A DNA stretch of 64,000 bases, taken from assembly GCF_037081715.1 (NCBI RefSeq), contig NZ_JAZDDH010000002.1, positions 310,001 to 374,000 on the forward strand, read 5' to 3'. The translations under genes were made by a program, and so were the position numbers. The DNA comes from Halalkalicoccus sp. CG83. GTDB taxonomy: Archaea > Halobacteriota > Halobacteria > Halobacteriales > Halalkalicoccaceae. Every line of letters begins with the position of its first letter. Position 1 is the stretch's first letter. Below are positions 17,284 through 25,631 of the stretch, piece after piece. A model generated the notes under the pieces. The model was not told where the DNA came from. It saw only the letters and a list, made by a program, of their open reading frames with translations, and did not search any database.

Positions 17284-18116
17284 CACAGCTCGAAGGGGAG
17301 ATCTCCGATCTCTGGGAACGCTACGACGCGGGCGAGATCGACGCCGCGAACGCGAGCGACGGCCACCTCGCTACCCTTGACGCCTTCCTCGACGCACTCG
17401 AGGGCGGCGAGGTGCGGGCGGCCGAGAAGCGCTCGGGAGAGTGGAGGGCAAACGCCTGGGTGAAGCGAGGCATCCTGCTCAACTTCGGCCTGCGCGAGAC
17501 CCGTCCTCGTACCTACGGCGACGTCACCTACCACGACGTGCTCCCGCTTCGCGAGACGAGCGATCTCGGCGAGCGCGGCACCCGAAACACGCCCGACGGG
17601 ACGGTGATCCGCCGGGGCGCCCACGTCGGTGGCGACGCGATTCTGATGAGCCCCGCGTTCGTCAACGTCGGCGCCCACGTCGGGAGCGGAACGCTCGTCG
17701 ACTCCTGTGACACCGTCGGCTCGTGTGCACAGATCGGCTCGGACGTGAAACTCGGCGCGAACACGCTGATCGGCGGCGTCCTCGAGCCCGTCGAGAGCGC
17801 GCCGGTCGTCGTCGAGGACGGCGTTTCCCTCGGCGCGGGCTGTCGCGTGACGAGCGGGTTCGTCGTCGGCGAGGACTCGATCGTCGGCGAGAACACGCTG
17901 CTCACCCCTCGGATTCCGATCTACGACCTCGTCGAGGAGGAGGTCGTCTACGGCGAGCTCCCGCCGGAACGTCGCGCGTTCACCCGGTACGTCGAGTCCG
18001 ACCTGGGCGATCACGAACTGTTCGAGGGCGGGGCGTACAAGCCCGCAGTCGTCGCCCTCGACGTCGAGAGCGAGACGCTCGACGCGACGCGCCGGGAGGC
18101 GGCGCTGCGGGAGTGA
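17280..18116 (+). CDS. dapD: 2,3,4,5-tetrahydropyridine-2,6-dicarboxylate N-succinyltransferase
   Basis: This 278-residue left-handed beta-helix acyltransferase uses succinyl-CoA, which commits this organism to the succinylase branch of the DAP pathway. Helical capping residues (MTQLEGEISDLWERYDAG) precede the substrate domain with GILLNFGLRET. The hexapeptide repeats run from AHVGGDAILMSPAFVNVGAH to LGAGCRVTSGFVVGEDSIVG. It forms a trimer in known members. ATG 17280 overlaps the dapB stop, and lysA starts 2 nt after its stop. Confidence 0.95.
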   Translation: MTQLEGEISDLWERYDAGEIDAANASDGHLATLDAFLDALEGGEVRAAEKRSGEWRANAWVKRGILLNFGLRETRPRTYGDVTYHDVLPLRETSDLGERGTRNTPDGTVIRRGAHVGGDAILMSPAFVNVGAHVGSGTLVDSCDTVGSCAQIGSDVKLGANTLIGGVLEPVESAPVVVEDGVSLGAGCRVTSGFVVGEDSIVGENTLLTPRIPIYDLVEEEVVYGELPPERRAFTRYVESDLGDHELFEGGAYKPAVVALDVESETLDATRREAALRE

Positions 18117-18118
18117 CG

Positions 18119-19387
18119 ATGAGCCGAACGAGCACGACGGCGACGACGGAGAACCCGCCGGTCAGGCGGCTTTCCGACTGGGACGCGGGTCGGCTCCGGG
18201 AACTCGCCGACGAGCACGGGACGCCGCTGTACGTCCAGGACTTAGAGCGGGTCCGCGAGAACTACGCCCGGATGGCGAGCGCCTTCCCCGATGCCGACGT
18301 GCGGTACGCGGCGAAGGCCAACACCTCACGGGCGGTGCTCCGAACGCTGGTCGCCGCCGGCGCGGGCATCGAGTGTGCCTCCGCGGGCGAGGTCGAACGG
18401 GCGCTCGCGGCGGGCTGTCCCGCCGAACGCGTCCAGTACACCGCGGTCAACCCGCCAGGGGAGGACCTCGACTACGCCGCCGAGACCGCGAGCGAACGTC
18501 CGGAGCTGACGATCACCGTCGGCGCGCGCGACACGATCGACCGACTCGAGGAGCGTGGCTTCGACGGCCGGCTCTGTCTCCGCGTCAACCCGGGCGTCGG
18601 CGCGGGCCACCACGAGAAGGTGCAGACGGGCGCGGACGCGAAGTTCGGCGTTCCCTACGACAGGGCTCGAAAAACGCTCGCCGAGGCCGACGAGCGTGGC
18701 TTCGACGTCGTCGGGATCCACGCCCACGCCGGCAGCGGCATCTCGGGCGAGGCGCTCGACTCGCATCGCGAGCTCGTCTCGCGGATGGGCCAGCTGGCCC
18801 GCGAGTCGCCGGTCGCCCTCGAGTTCGTCGACGTCGGCGGCGGCTTCGGCGTTCCCTACCGTCCCGAGGAGGAGCCGCTCGACCTCGAGAGCGTCGCCCG
18901 CGCCACCCGCGAGGCGCTCGGCGAGGTCGAGGCGACGCTCGCCGTCGAGCCCGGCCGGTATCTCGTCGCCGACGCGGGCGTCCTCCTGACGCGGGTCAAC
19001 ACGGTCAAGCCCGTCGCGGACGGCCGCGTCGTCGGGATCGACGCCGGGATGACCCACCTCGCGCGCCCGGCGATGTACGACGCCCATCACGAGATGCGTT
19101 CGCTCGCACCCGATGCCGAGGACCGCGAGCGTGTCGCGTCGACCGTCGCGGGTCCGATCTGCGAGAGCGGGGACACGTTCGGCACCCACGCCTTGCCCAT
19201 CCCCGAGCGCGGCGATCCGCTCGCGATCGGCAACGCCGGCGCCTACGGCTACGAGATGTCGAACCAGTACAACAGCCGGCCCCGACCCGCGACGGTCGTC
19301 GTCGACGGGACGAACGACGCGGTCGACCGCCGGCGGGAGACGATCGCCGACGTCACGCGGCTCGAACGGAGGGTACCATGGGTGTAA
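18119..19387 (+). CDS. lysA: diaminopimelate decarboxylase
   Basis: This 422-residue PLP enzyme removes CO2 from meso-diaminopimelate to give lysine, the last step of the pathway. The PLP lysine is in VRYAAKANTSRAVLR (near residue 62), and the glycine-rich phosphate loop is DVGGGFGVPY. The substrate arginine is within EPGRYLVADAG, and the C-terminal catalytic cysteine is in GPICESGDTFG. The barrel and beta-domain are complete. Its stop overlaps the dapF start by 10 nt. An N-terminal Thr/Ser stretch (SRTSTTATTENPPV) is a short extension. Confidence 0.96.
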   Translation: MSRTSTTATTENPPVRRLSDWDAGRLRELADEHGTPLYVQDLERVRENYARMASAFPDADVRYAAKANTSRAVLRTLVAAGAGIECASAGEVERALAAGCPAERVQYTAVNPPGEDLDYAAETASERPELTITVGARDTIDRLEERGFDGRLCLRVNPGVGAGHHEKVQTGADAKFGVPYDRARKTLAEADERGFDVVGIHAHAGSGISGEALDSHRELVSRMGQLARESPVALEFVDVGGGFGVPYRPEEEPLDLESVARATREALGEVEATLAVEPGRYLVADAGVLLTRVNTVKPVADGRVVGIDAGMTHLARPAMYDAHHEMRSLAPDAEDRERVASTVAGPICESGDTFGTHALPIPERGDPLAIGNAGAYGYEMSNQYNSRPRPATVVVDGTNDAVDRRRETIADVTRLERRVPWV

Positions 19388-20262
19388 GCTACGAGAAGTA
19401 CCACGGCACCGGGAACGACTTCATCGCCGTCGAGGCCGGCGCTTCGGTCGAGGACTGGGGCGCGTTCGCGGTCGAGCACTGCGACCGCGAGACCGGCATC
19501 GAGGTGAACGGCCGCGTGGGTGCCGACGGCGTGCTCGTCCTCTCGCTCGAAGACGAGGACGAGGGCGGCGAGCCCCCGCGCGTTCGGATGCGCCTCTACC
19601 AGCCCGACGGCGGGACCGCGGCGATGTGCGGCAACGGCGCGCGCTGCGTCGCACGGTGGGCCGCGAGGCGCGAGCGAAGCGAGGGCCTCGACGAGCGCGA
19701 ACGGACGGACGATCGGGAGTTCGTCATCGAGACGCCCGCGGGCGATCGCCGGGCTCGCATCGGCGACGGGACCATCGAGATCGAGATGGGCGAGCCGTCG
19801 TTCGCTCCCGGTGAGGTTCCGCTCGCACCCGAACGCGAGGAGCCGTTGATTCGAGAGGAGATCGAGGGCTGGGAGGTGACCGCGGTGAACACCGGCGTCC
19901 CCCACGTAGTCACGTTCGTCGAGGACGTCTCTACCGTCGACCTCGAGGCGATGGCGCCGCCGATCCGTCACGCCGACGTCTTCCCCGAGGGCGCGAACGT
20001 CAACGCCGCCGCCCCCCGAAGGGGCGGCGGTGGGTTCGACGGGCGCACCTTCGAACGCGGCGTCGAGGGCGAGACCCGTTCCTGTGGTACGGGCGCGGTC
20101 GCGATCGCCGCGATCGCGCGGCGACTCGGCCTCGCCGAGGATTCTCGAGTACGCGTTTCGCCGCCGGGCGGCGATCTGCTCGTGACGGTTCCCGACGAGG
20201 GGCCGGCCACCCTCTCGGGTCCCGTCGAGTTCGAGGGAGCGGGTGAACTCCCACTGCCATGA
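19378..20262 (+). CDS. dapF: diaminopimelate epimerase
   Basis: This 294-residue cofactor-free racemase converts LL- to meso-diaminopimelate with a cysteine pair. The first catalytic cysteine is in TAAMCGNGARCVARW and the second in GETRSCGTGAVAIA; both are present. The signature YHGTGNDFIAVE opens the protein. An Arg/Glu-rich insert (ARRERSEGLDERERTDDREF) follows the first cysteine and is a haloarchaeal-type loop. A perfect 10-bp palindrome lies inside the gene at 20006-20030, where the protein reads NAAAPRRGGGGFDGR. It starts 10 nt inside lysA and ends with a 4-nt overlap with dapE. Confidence 0.95.
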   Translation: MGVSYEKYHGTGNDFIAVEAGASVEDWGAFAVEHCDRETGIEVNGRVGADGVLVLSLEDEDEGGEPPRVRMRLYQPDGGTAAMCGNGARCVARWAARRERSEGLDERERTDDREFVIETPAGDRRARIGDGTIEIEMGEPSFAPGEVPLAPEREEPLIREEIEGWEVTAVNTGVPHVVTFVEDVSTVDLEAMAPPIRHADVFPEGANVNAAAPRRGGGGFDGRTFERGVEGETRSCGTGAVAIAAIARRLGLAEDSRVRVSPPGGDLLVTVPDEGPATLSGPVEFEGAGELPLP

Positions 20263-21320
20263 CCGGCGCGTTCGACCCGATCGACTTCCTCGAACGCGTG
20301 GTGCAGCTCCCCTCCCACGAGGACGTCACGGAGATGCGCGAGTTCCTGTGTGAGACCCTGCGTGAACACGGCGTCGAACCGACGGTAGACGACGCCGGCA
20401 ACGTCCTCGCCTCCCGGGGGAGGGGCGAGCCCCACCTCCTGCTCAACACCCATATCGACACCGTCTCGCCGCACGTCCCCTACGAGCGCGAGGAGGGCGT
20501 GATCCACGGGCGCGGTTCCTGTGACGCGAAGGGGCCGCTCGCAGCGCTACTCGCGGCGTTTCTCGCCGTCGAACCCGCGGGCCGGGTGACGCTCGCGATC
20601 ACGCCGGACGAGGAGACGCTCTCGACGGGCGCTCACGCGCTGTCGCTCGACTTCGACGCCTGCATCGTCGGCGAGCCGACCGATCTCGACGTCTGTAATG
20701 CCGCGAAGGGTCGATTCGAGGGCTCTCTCGCGATCAACGGCGAGAACGCCCACGCCGCGGAACCGCAGGAGGGCGAGAACGCGATCCGGGACGCCGGCCG
20801 AGTACTCGCGGCGCTCGAGGGGTTCGACGCCGACCGCGATCCGCATCCGGAACTCGGCGTGCCGACGCTCACGCCCACCGTGATCGAGGGCGGATCGGCG
20901 ACCAACCAGGTGCCCGCGGCGTGTCGGATCACGCTCGATCGCCGCAGCGTTCCCCCCGAGACCGCCGAGGGGTTCGCCGAGGCGGTCTCGGATCACCTCG
21001 ATTCGAACGTTCCCGACGTCGAGGCGACGTTTCGGTTCACCGAGCGGGAGACGCCGTTCCTCGAGGCGTTCGAGACGCCCGACGACGAACGAGTCGTCGA
21101 GGCACTCGTCGGGGCGGGTGCCGGGACGGTCAGACCCTTTACCGCCGCGACCGAGGCCTCGTACTTCGCGAGCGAGGCCCCCACCGTCGTCTTCGGGCCG
21201 GGCGTGCTGGCCGACGAACGGGGCGCCGTCGCCCACGGCGACCGCGAGTACGTCCGGGTGGAGGACGTCGAACGCGCGGCGTCGATCCTCGAGACCGCCG
21301 TGTCGTCGCTCCTCGGGTAG
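20259..21320 (+). CDS. dapE: succinyl-diaminopimelate desuccinylase (M20 peptidase family)
   Basis: This 353-residue dinuclear zinc hydrolase releases succinate from N-succinyl-LL-DAP. The metal motifs are HLLLNTHIDTVSPHVP (first His-Asp) and IHGRGSCDAKGPLAALLAA (bridging Asp). The catalytic Glu pair is in ITPDEETLSTGAH, and the dimerisation domain starts at KGRFEGSLAINGENAHAAEP. It is the last gene of the operon. The transaminase step (DapC/ArgD) is missing here and must be encoded elsewhere. M20 enzymes overlap in substrate range, but the operon context supports DapE over ArgE or LysK. Confidence 0.93.
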   Translation: MTGAFDPIDFLERVVQLPSHEDVTEMREFLCETLREHGVEPTVDDAGNVLASRGRGEPHLLLNTHIDTVSPHVPYEREEGVIHGRGSCDAKGPLAALLAAFLAVEPAGRVTLAITPDEETLSTGAHALSLDFDACIVGEPTDLDVCNAAKGRFEGSLAINGENAHAAEPQEGENAIRDAGRVLAALEGFDADRDPHPELGVPTLTPTVIEGGSATNQVPAACRITLDRRSVPPETAEGFAEAVSDHLDSNVPDVEATFRFTERETPFLEAFETPDDERVVEALVGAGAGTVRPFTAATEASYFASEAPTVVFGPGVLADERGAVAHGDREYVRVEDVERAASILETAVSSLLG

Positions 21321-21425
21321 AACGGTAGGCCTCCCCACGGAGGGGTTCGACCATGGCTCTCCACTGGATTCCTTCGCTCGTCTTCGCGGACGCGACTCCC
21401 TTCCAAAAACGGCACGCTCGCCGGT

Positions 21426-22331
21426 TCACGTCGACCGCTCTGCCGACAGCGCCGCGACGTCCGCGGGCGGCGGGCCGAACTCGTCGGGATGTAGGCAGGC
21501 GGCGAGGCGCTCGGCCGCATCGACGAGTCGGGGACTCCATCGGTTGAGGTAGCTCGCGCCGTCCATCGCGTAGACTCGACCGTTTCTAACGGCCGACAGC
21601 TCCTTCCATCCCTCGCGATCGAGTAGCTCCTCGCGCCTAGCGAGCGTCGTCTCGACGTCGTAGCCACAGGGGGCGGCGACGAGCACCTCGGGGTCGTATT
21701 CTCGTACCTCCTCCCAATCGAGTTCGACCGTCCGGTCGCCCGGCGACGCGAGCCCGTACTCGCCGCCGGCGTGCTCGACCAGCTCGGGCACCCAGTTTCC
21801 CGCCGCGATCGGCGGGTCGAGCCACTCGAGGATCGCCACGCGCGGGCGCTCTCGTCCCTTAACTTGACGATCGATCGTATCGAGACGTCGGCGCAGTTCC
21901 GCGTTCAGTTCGCTCGCACATTCCTCGCGGCCGACCGCCTCACCCACCCGCTCGATACACGAGAAGAGGTCATCGAGCGTGTTCGCCCGCAGGCCCACGA
22001 CGTCGGGGTCCGTATCGAGGTCGCAGAGCACTTCGTCCACGAGCGTCGTATCGACCGCACAGACCCCACAGACCTCCTGGCTGAGGATCAGGTCGGGTCC
22101 CACCTCCCGGAGGGTCTCGACGTCGAGACGGTAGACGTGGCCCTCGGCGCTCACGGTTCGGACGCGGTCGTGGCGCTCGGCGCTCGACTCGCCGCGAACT
22201 CGGGAGAAGTCGATCGAGGGAAGCTCCGCGACGCGAGGCGGGTAGTCACAGGCGTGCGAGACCGCGACGGGTTCGACGCCGAGCGCACAGCAGATCTCCG
22301 TACCCGACGGCGACGTGGAGACGACGTTCAT
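21426..22331 (-). CDS. cobalamin-binding (BtuF-like) protein without signal peptide
   Basis: This 301-residue helical-backbone substrate-binding fold starts directly at MNVVSTSPSGTEICCALGVE. The family elements are DYPPRVAELPSIDFSR, then a cysteine cluster (LSQEVCGVCAVDTTLVDEVLC), then EWLDPPIAAGNWVPELVEHAGG. The last is typical of the cobalamin-associated branch of BtuF/FepB proteins. No signal peptide or lipobox precedes it, so it is probably cytosolic, and no ABC permease or ATPase gene is adjacent. It may bind a corrinoid or a metal chelate inside the cell. It converges with dapE across a 105-nt gap holding a small CCTCC/GGAGG dyad. Confidence 0.85.
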   Translation of the reverse strand: MNVVSTSPSGTEICCALGVEPVAVSHACDYPPRVAELPSIDFSRVRGESSAERHDRVRTVSAEGHVYRLDVETLREVGPDLILSQEVCGVCAVDTTLVDEVLCDLDTDPDVVGLRANTLDDLFSCIERVGEAVGREECASELNAELRRRLDTIDRQVKGRERPRVAILEWLDPPIAAGNWVPELVEHAGGEYGLASPGDRTVELDWEEVREYDPEVLVAAPCGYDVETTLARREELLDREGWKELSAVRNGRVYAMDGASYLNRWSPRLVDAAERLAACLHPDEFGPPPADVAALSAERST

Positions 22332-22362
22332 GCGCGCAGGTGGGGTCGGGTCCGTAGTAACG

Positions 22363-23757
22363 TTATCCGTCGACGTCGTCGACCAGCTCGCTCGCGAGCC
22401 CCGTGTATCCGGCGGGCGTCAACGTCATGAGCTCCTCTCGGGTTCGTTCGTCGACGTCCAGCTCCTCGAACAGCTCCCTGAAATCGTCGAGGGAGGTCCG
22501 CCGACCGCGCGAGAGCTCCTTCACCCGCTCGTAGGCGTCGGTGTGGCCTTCACGGCGCAAGACGGTTTGAACGGCCTCGCCGATCACCTCGGGGTTCGCC
22601 TCCAGCTCCTCGCGCATCACCCGCTCGTTGGGCGTGACCTTCGAGAGCCCGGTCTCGCACTTGCCGTAGCCGATCAGACAGTGGGCGAGCGCCGCGCCGA
22701 TGTTACGCTTCACGGTCGAGTCGGAGAGGTCGCGCTGGAGGCGCGATTTGGTGACGTACTCCCCGAGAAAGCCGAGATCGGAGTTGGCCTTCGAGAGGTT
22801 GCCCTCGCTGTTCTCGAAGTCGATCGGGTTGACCTTGTGCGGCATCGTCGAGGAGCCCGTCTCGCCCTCCACCGCGTCCTGGCCGAGATACCGATCGGAG
22901 ACGTAGAGCCACACGTCGCGGTCGAGGTCCAACAGGACGTCGTTCGCTCCTCTGAGGGCGTCGAACAGTTCGGCGAGGTCGTCACACGGGTTGACCTGCG
23001 TCGTCAGCGCGACGTGCTTGAGCCCCAGCCCCTCGACGAACTCCCGCGAGAACGCCCGCCAGTCGACGTCGGGATAGGCCACCGTGTGGGCGGCGTAGGT
23101 GCCGGAGGCACCAGCGAGCTTCCCCGAGAGTCCGTTCGTCGCGCCCTGGATCCGGCCGAGCGCCCGCCCGAGGCGGGCGGCGTAGACCGCCATCTCCTTG
23201 CCGAACGTCGTGGGGGTGGCGGGCTGGCCGTGGGTGCGTGCGAGCATCGGAACGTCACGGTGTTCGCGCGCGAGGTCGGAGAGCGCGTCCCGGACCTCTC
23301 GGAGCGCGGGGACGAGCACCTCCTCGACCGCCGGACGGAGGAGCAATCGGTGGGCGAGGTTGTTCACGTCCTCGCTCGTCAGCCCGAAGTGGATCCACTG
23401 TTCGCCGACGTTCTCAGGGAGCCCCTCGCGGACGAAGTACTCGATCGCCTTCACGTCGTGGTTGGTCGCGTCGTACGGGCCGTAGCCCTCGGTCTCGATG
23501 CGCTTTATCAGCCGGGCGTCCTCGGGGCCGAACCGCTCGTAGAGCCCTCGAAGCTCCTCTCGTCGCTCGGCGTCGATCACGAGCGGCGTGGCGTCGAGCT
23601 CCGCGAGCGCGAGCAGATACTCGACCTCGACGCGCACGCGGGCGCGCATCAGCCCCGCCTCGCTCGCGTACGGCGAGAGCGGCGCCGTCCTACCTGCGTA
23701 TCGGCCGTCGAGCGGCGAGACGGCGTAGAGGGGATCCGACCGCTGTTCCTGGTTCAT
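22363..23757 (-). CDS. purB: adenylosuccinate lyase
   Basis: This 464-residue member of the fumarase/aspartase superfamily cleaves SAICAR to AICAR and adenylosuccinate to AMP. The superfamily signature GSSTMPHKVNPIDFEN is intact near residue 290. The catalytic-histidine segments ARTHGQPATPTTFGKE and FGLTSEDVNNLAHR are also present. The N-terminus MNQEQRSDPLYAVSPLDGRY is normal. It is divergent from purNH with 165 nt between them, so two purine genes share one control region. The PurB product AICAR is the substrate of the transformylase half of the neighbouring fusion. Confidence 0.96.
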   Translation of the reverse strand: MNQEQRSDPLYAVSPLDGRYAGRTAPLSPYASEAGLMRARVRVEVEYLLALAELDATPLVIDAERREELRGLYERFGPEDARLIKRIETEGYGPYDATNHDVKAIEYFVREGLPENVGEQWIHFGLTSEDVNNLAHRLLLRPAVEEVLVPALREVRDALSDLAREHRDVPMLARTHGQPATPTTFGKEMAVYAARLGRALGRIQGATNGLSGKLAGASGTYAAHTVAYPDVDWRAFSREFVEGLGLKHVALTTQVNPCDDLAELFDALRGANDVLLDLDRDVWLYVSDRYLGQDAVEGETGSSTMPHKVNPIDFENSEGNLSKANSDLGFLGEYVTKSRLQRDLSDSTVKRNIGAALAHCLIGYGKCETGLSKVTPNERVMREELEANPEVIGEAVQTVLRREGHTDAYERVKELSRGRRTSLDDFRELFEELDVDERTREELMTLTPAGYTGLASELVDDVDG

Positions 23758-23845
23758 ACGGCCGGCTACCGAGGCACCCGGCAAAACGATGTCGGTCTCC
23801 CACCACTTCCGTGCATAGAATAGCCATCAGAGCGGTGTTTCGCAC

Positions 23846-23855
23846 TAGATATATA
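23846..23855 (+). promoter_or_regulatory. TATA box of purNH
   Basis: The element tagatatata lies 25 nt before the ATG of a 13-codon ORF at 23880 and 68 nt before the purNH ATG. This spacing puts the predicted transcription start at or next to the first base of the short ORF. Confidence 0.6.
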
Positions 23856-23879
23856 CACGAACTCGAACAACCCCTCCGA

Positions 23880-23921
23880 ATGGATCGCAACGACTTTCGG
23901 GATCGCGGTCGGCCCCTGTAG
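23880..23921 (+). CDS. 13-codon upstream ORF (leader peptide candidate) of purNH
   Basis: It encodes MDRNDFRDRGRPL and stops with TAG one nucleotide before the purNH ATG (TAGTATG). With the TATA box at 23846-23855, the mRNA should start at this ATG, making it a leaderless mini-gene. It is out of frame with purNH, and no SD is visible between them, so ribosomes would reach purNH by termination-reinitiation. Alternatively it is a chance ORF in an untranslated leader. Confidence 0.4.
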   Translation: MDRNDFRDRGRPL

Positions 23922-23922
23922 T

Positions 23923-25500
23923 ATGACACGAATCGCGGGGATGGCGAGCAATCGCGGCCGCAACCTGATGCACCTCGCCGACGGCGCACCCGGCGGTGCC
24001 GAGCTCGCGGTGGTTCTCTCGAACCAGGCCGATGCGCCCGTTCTCGAGAAGGCCGCCGACCGGGGGATCGACACGGAGGTCGTCGAGCGCGAGGAGAGCG
24101 AGGAACGAGCGTCCCACGAACGTCGAATCCTCGACGCGCTCGCCGAGTACGACGTCGACCTGGTCTGTCTCGACGGCTACATGCGCGTGCTCACCGGCGA
24201 GTTCCTCGACGACGCGCCGCTCACGCTCAACGTCCATCCCTCCCTCTTGCCGTCGTTCCCGGGGATGGACGCCCACGAACAGGTGCTCGAGGCGGGCGTT
24301 CGCATCTCGGGCTGCACAGTACATATCGTCACGAGAGAGGTCGACGCCGGGCCCGTCGTTACCCAGGAGTCGGTACCGGTCTACGAGGGCGACGACGAGG
24401 AGAGCCTGAAGGAGCGCGTGCTCTACGAGGCGGAGTTCCGCGCCTATCCGCGCGCGGTTCGATGGTTCGCGGAGGACCGCCTCGACGTGCGCGACGGCGA
24501 GGTCCGCGTCGAGGGCGACGAGGGCGGGCGATTTCCCGCCCGTCGGACCGTCTCGGAGGACCGCTCGACCGAACTCCGGTACGGCGAGAACCCCCACCAG
24601 GAGGCCGCGCTCTACGCCGACGAGACCGAGGAGGAGGCCACCGTCGTTCACGCCGAACAGCTCAACGAGGGCGCGAAGGCGCTCTCCTACAACAACTACA
24701 ACGACGCCGACGCCGCGCTCGGGCTCGTCAAGGAGTTCGACGAACCCGCCGCCGCCGTCATCAAGCACACCAACCCCGCGGGCTGTGCGACGGCCGACGC
24801 CGTAAGCGAGGCTTACGACCGCGCGCTCTCGACCGACCCGATGAGCGCCTTCGGGGGGATCGTCGCGCTCAACCGGGCGTGCGACGAAGAGACGGCGGAG
24901 GCGATCACCGAGTCGTTCAAGGAGGTCGTCGTCGCGCCCGATTATCGTGAAGAAGCGCTGTCGGTCCTCCGGGAGAAGGAGAACCTCCGCGTCTTGGACG
25001 TGGGCCCGTTCGGCGAGCCCGGTCCCCGGCTGCGCGAGAAACAGCTCGCGGGCGGGCGGCTCGTCCAGGAGCGCGACGACCAGCGTCTCTCCCGCGAGGA
25101 CTTGGAGGTCGTCACCGAGCGCGAGCCGAGCGAGGAGGAGTTCGCCTCCCTCCTGTTCGCCTGGCACACCATCAAACACGTCAAGTCGAACGCGATCCTC
25201 TTCGCGAAGGGAACCGAGACGGTGGGCGTCGGCATGGGCCAGGTCAGCCGCGTCGACGCCGTCCGGCTGGCAGCGATGAAGGCCGAGGAGCACGCCGAGG
25301 GCAAGGACAGCGAGGGCGCCGTGATGGCCTCGGACGCCTTCTTCCCGTTCCCGGACGGAATCGAGGAAGCCAGCGAGGCGGGCATCGAGGCCGTGATCCA
25401 GCCCGGCGGCTCGGTCAACGACGACGACGTGATCGAGGCCGCGAACGAACACGACATGGCAATGGTCTTCACCGGCTCGCGGGCGTTCCGCCACGACTGA
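23923..25500 (+). CDS. PurN-PurH fusion: formyltransferase + AICAR transformylase
   Basis: This 525-residue protein begins with a glycinamide-ribonucleotide-formyltransferase fold (about residues 1-180). Its catalytic Asn-His lie in LNVHPSLLPSFPGMDAHEQ and its Asp in HIVTREVDAGPVVTQ. Residues ~205-525 are the AICAR transformylase part of PurH (YGENPHQEAALY, VIKHTNPAGCATADA, SAFGGIVALN, HTIKHVKSNAI). The N-terminal IMP-cyclohydrolase (MGS-like) domain of bacterial PurH is missing and its place is taken by the PurN-like domain. In archaea that lack it, PurO closes the IMP ring. Whether the PurN half acts on GAR or assists formyl transfer here is open. It is divergent from purB. Confidence 0.92.
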   Translation: MTRIAGMASNRGRNLMHLADGAPGGAELAVVLSNQADAPVLEKAADRGIDTEVVEREESEERASHERRILDALAEYDVDLVCLDGYMRVLTGEFLDDAPLTLNVHPSLLPSFPGMDAHEQVLEAGVRISGCTVHIVTREVDAGPVVTQESVPVYEGDDEESLKERVLYEAEFRAYPRAVRWFAEDRLDVRDGEVRVEGDEGGRFPARRTVSEDRSTELRYGENPHQEAALYADETEEEATVVHAEQLNEGAKALSYNNYNDADAALGLVKEFDEPAAAVIKHTNPAGCATADAVSEAYDRALSTDPMSAFGGIVALNRACDEETAEAITESFKEVVVAPDYREEALSVLREKENLRVLDVGPFGEPGPRLREKQLAGGRLVQERDDQRLSREDLEVVTEREPSEEEFASLLFAWHTIKHVKSNAILFAKGTETVGVGMGQVSRVDAVRLAAMKAEEHAEGKDSEGAVMASDAFFPFPDGIEEASEAGIEAVIQPGGSVNDDDVIEAANEHDMAMVFTGSRAFRHD

Positions 25501-25587
25501 GCGCCGTGAGAGAGGGATCCGTTATGCAGCGAAACGGAAGCCGCCGTTTCGGACTCGACCGAACGACCCTTCTCATTCTTGCAGAAC

Positions 25588-25597
25588 GCTTATTTAA
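25588..25597 (+). promoter_or_regulatory. TATA box of the zinc micro-protein gene
   Basis: The element gcttatttaa lies in an AT-rich patch. It predicts a start near 25620, some 10 nt before the ATG at 25632. Confidence 0.5.
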
Positions 25598-25631
25598 TTT
25601 GCATTTTAAACCATCAGGTAGAACATAAAAC

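Noticed and set aside
21330-21343. CCTCC/GGAGG hairpin between dapE and the BtuF-like gene as a terminator
   Set aside because: It has a short 5-bp stem and no T tract on either strand; too weak to call.
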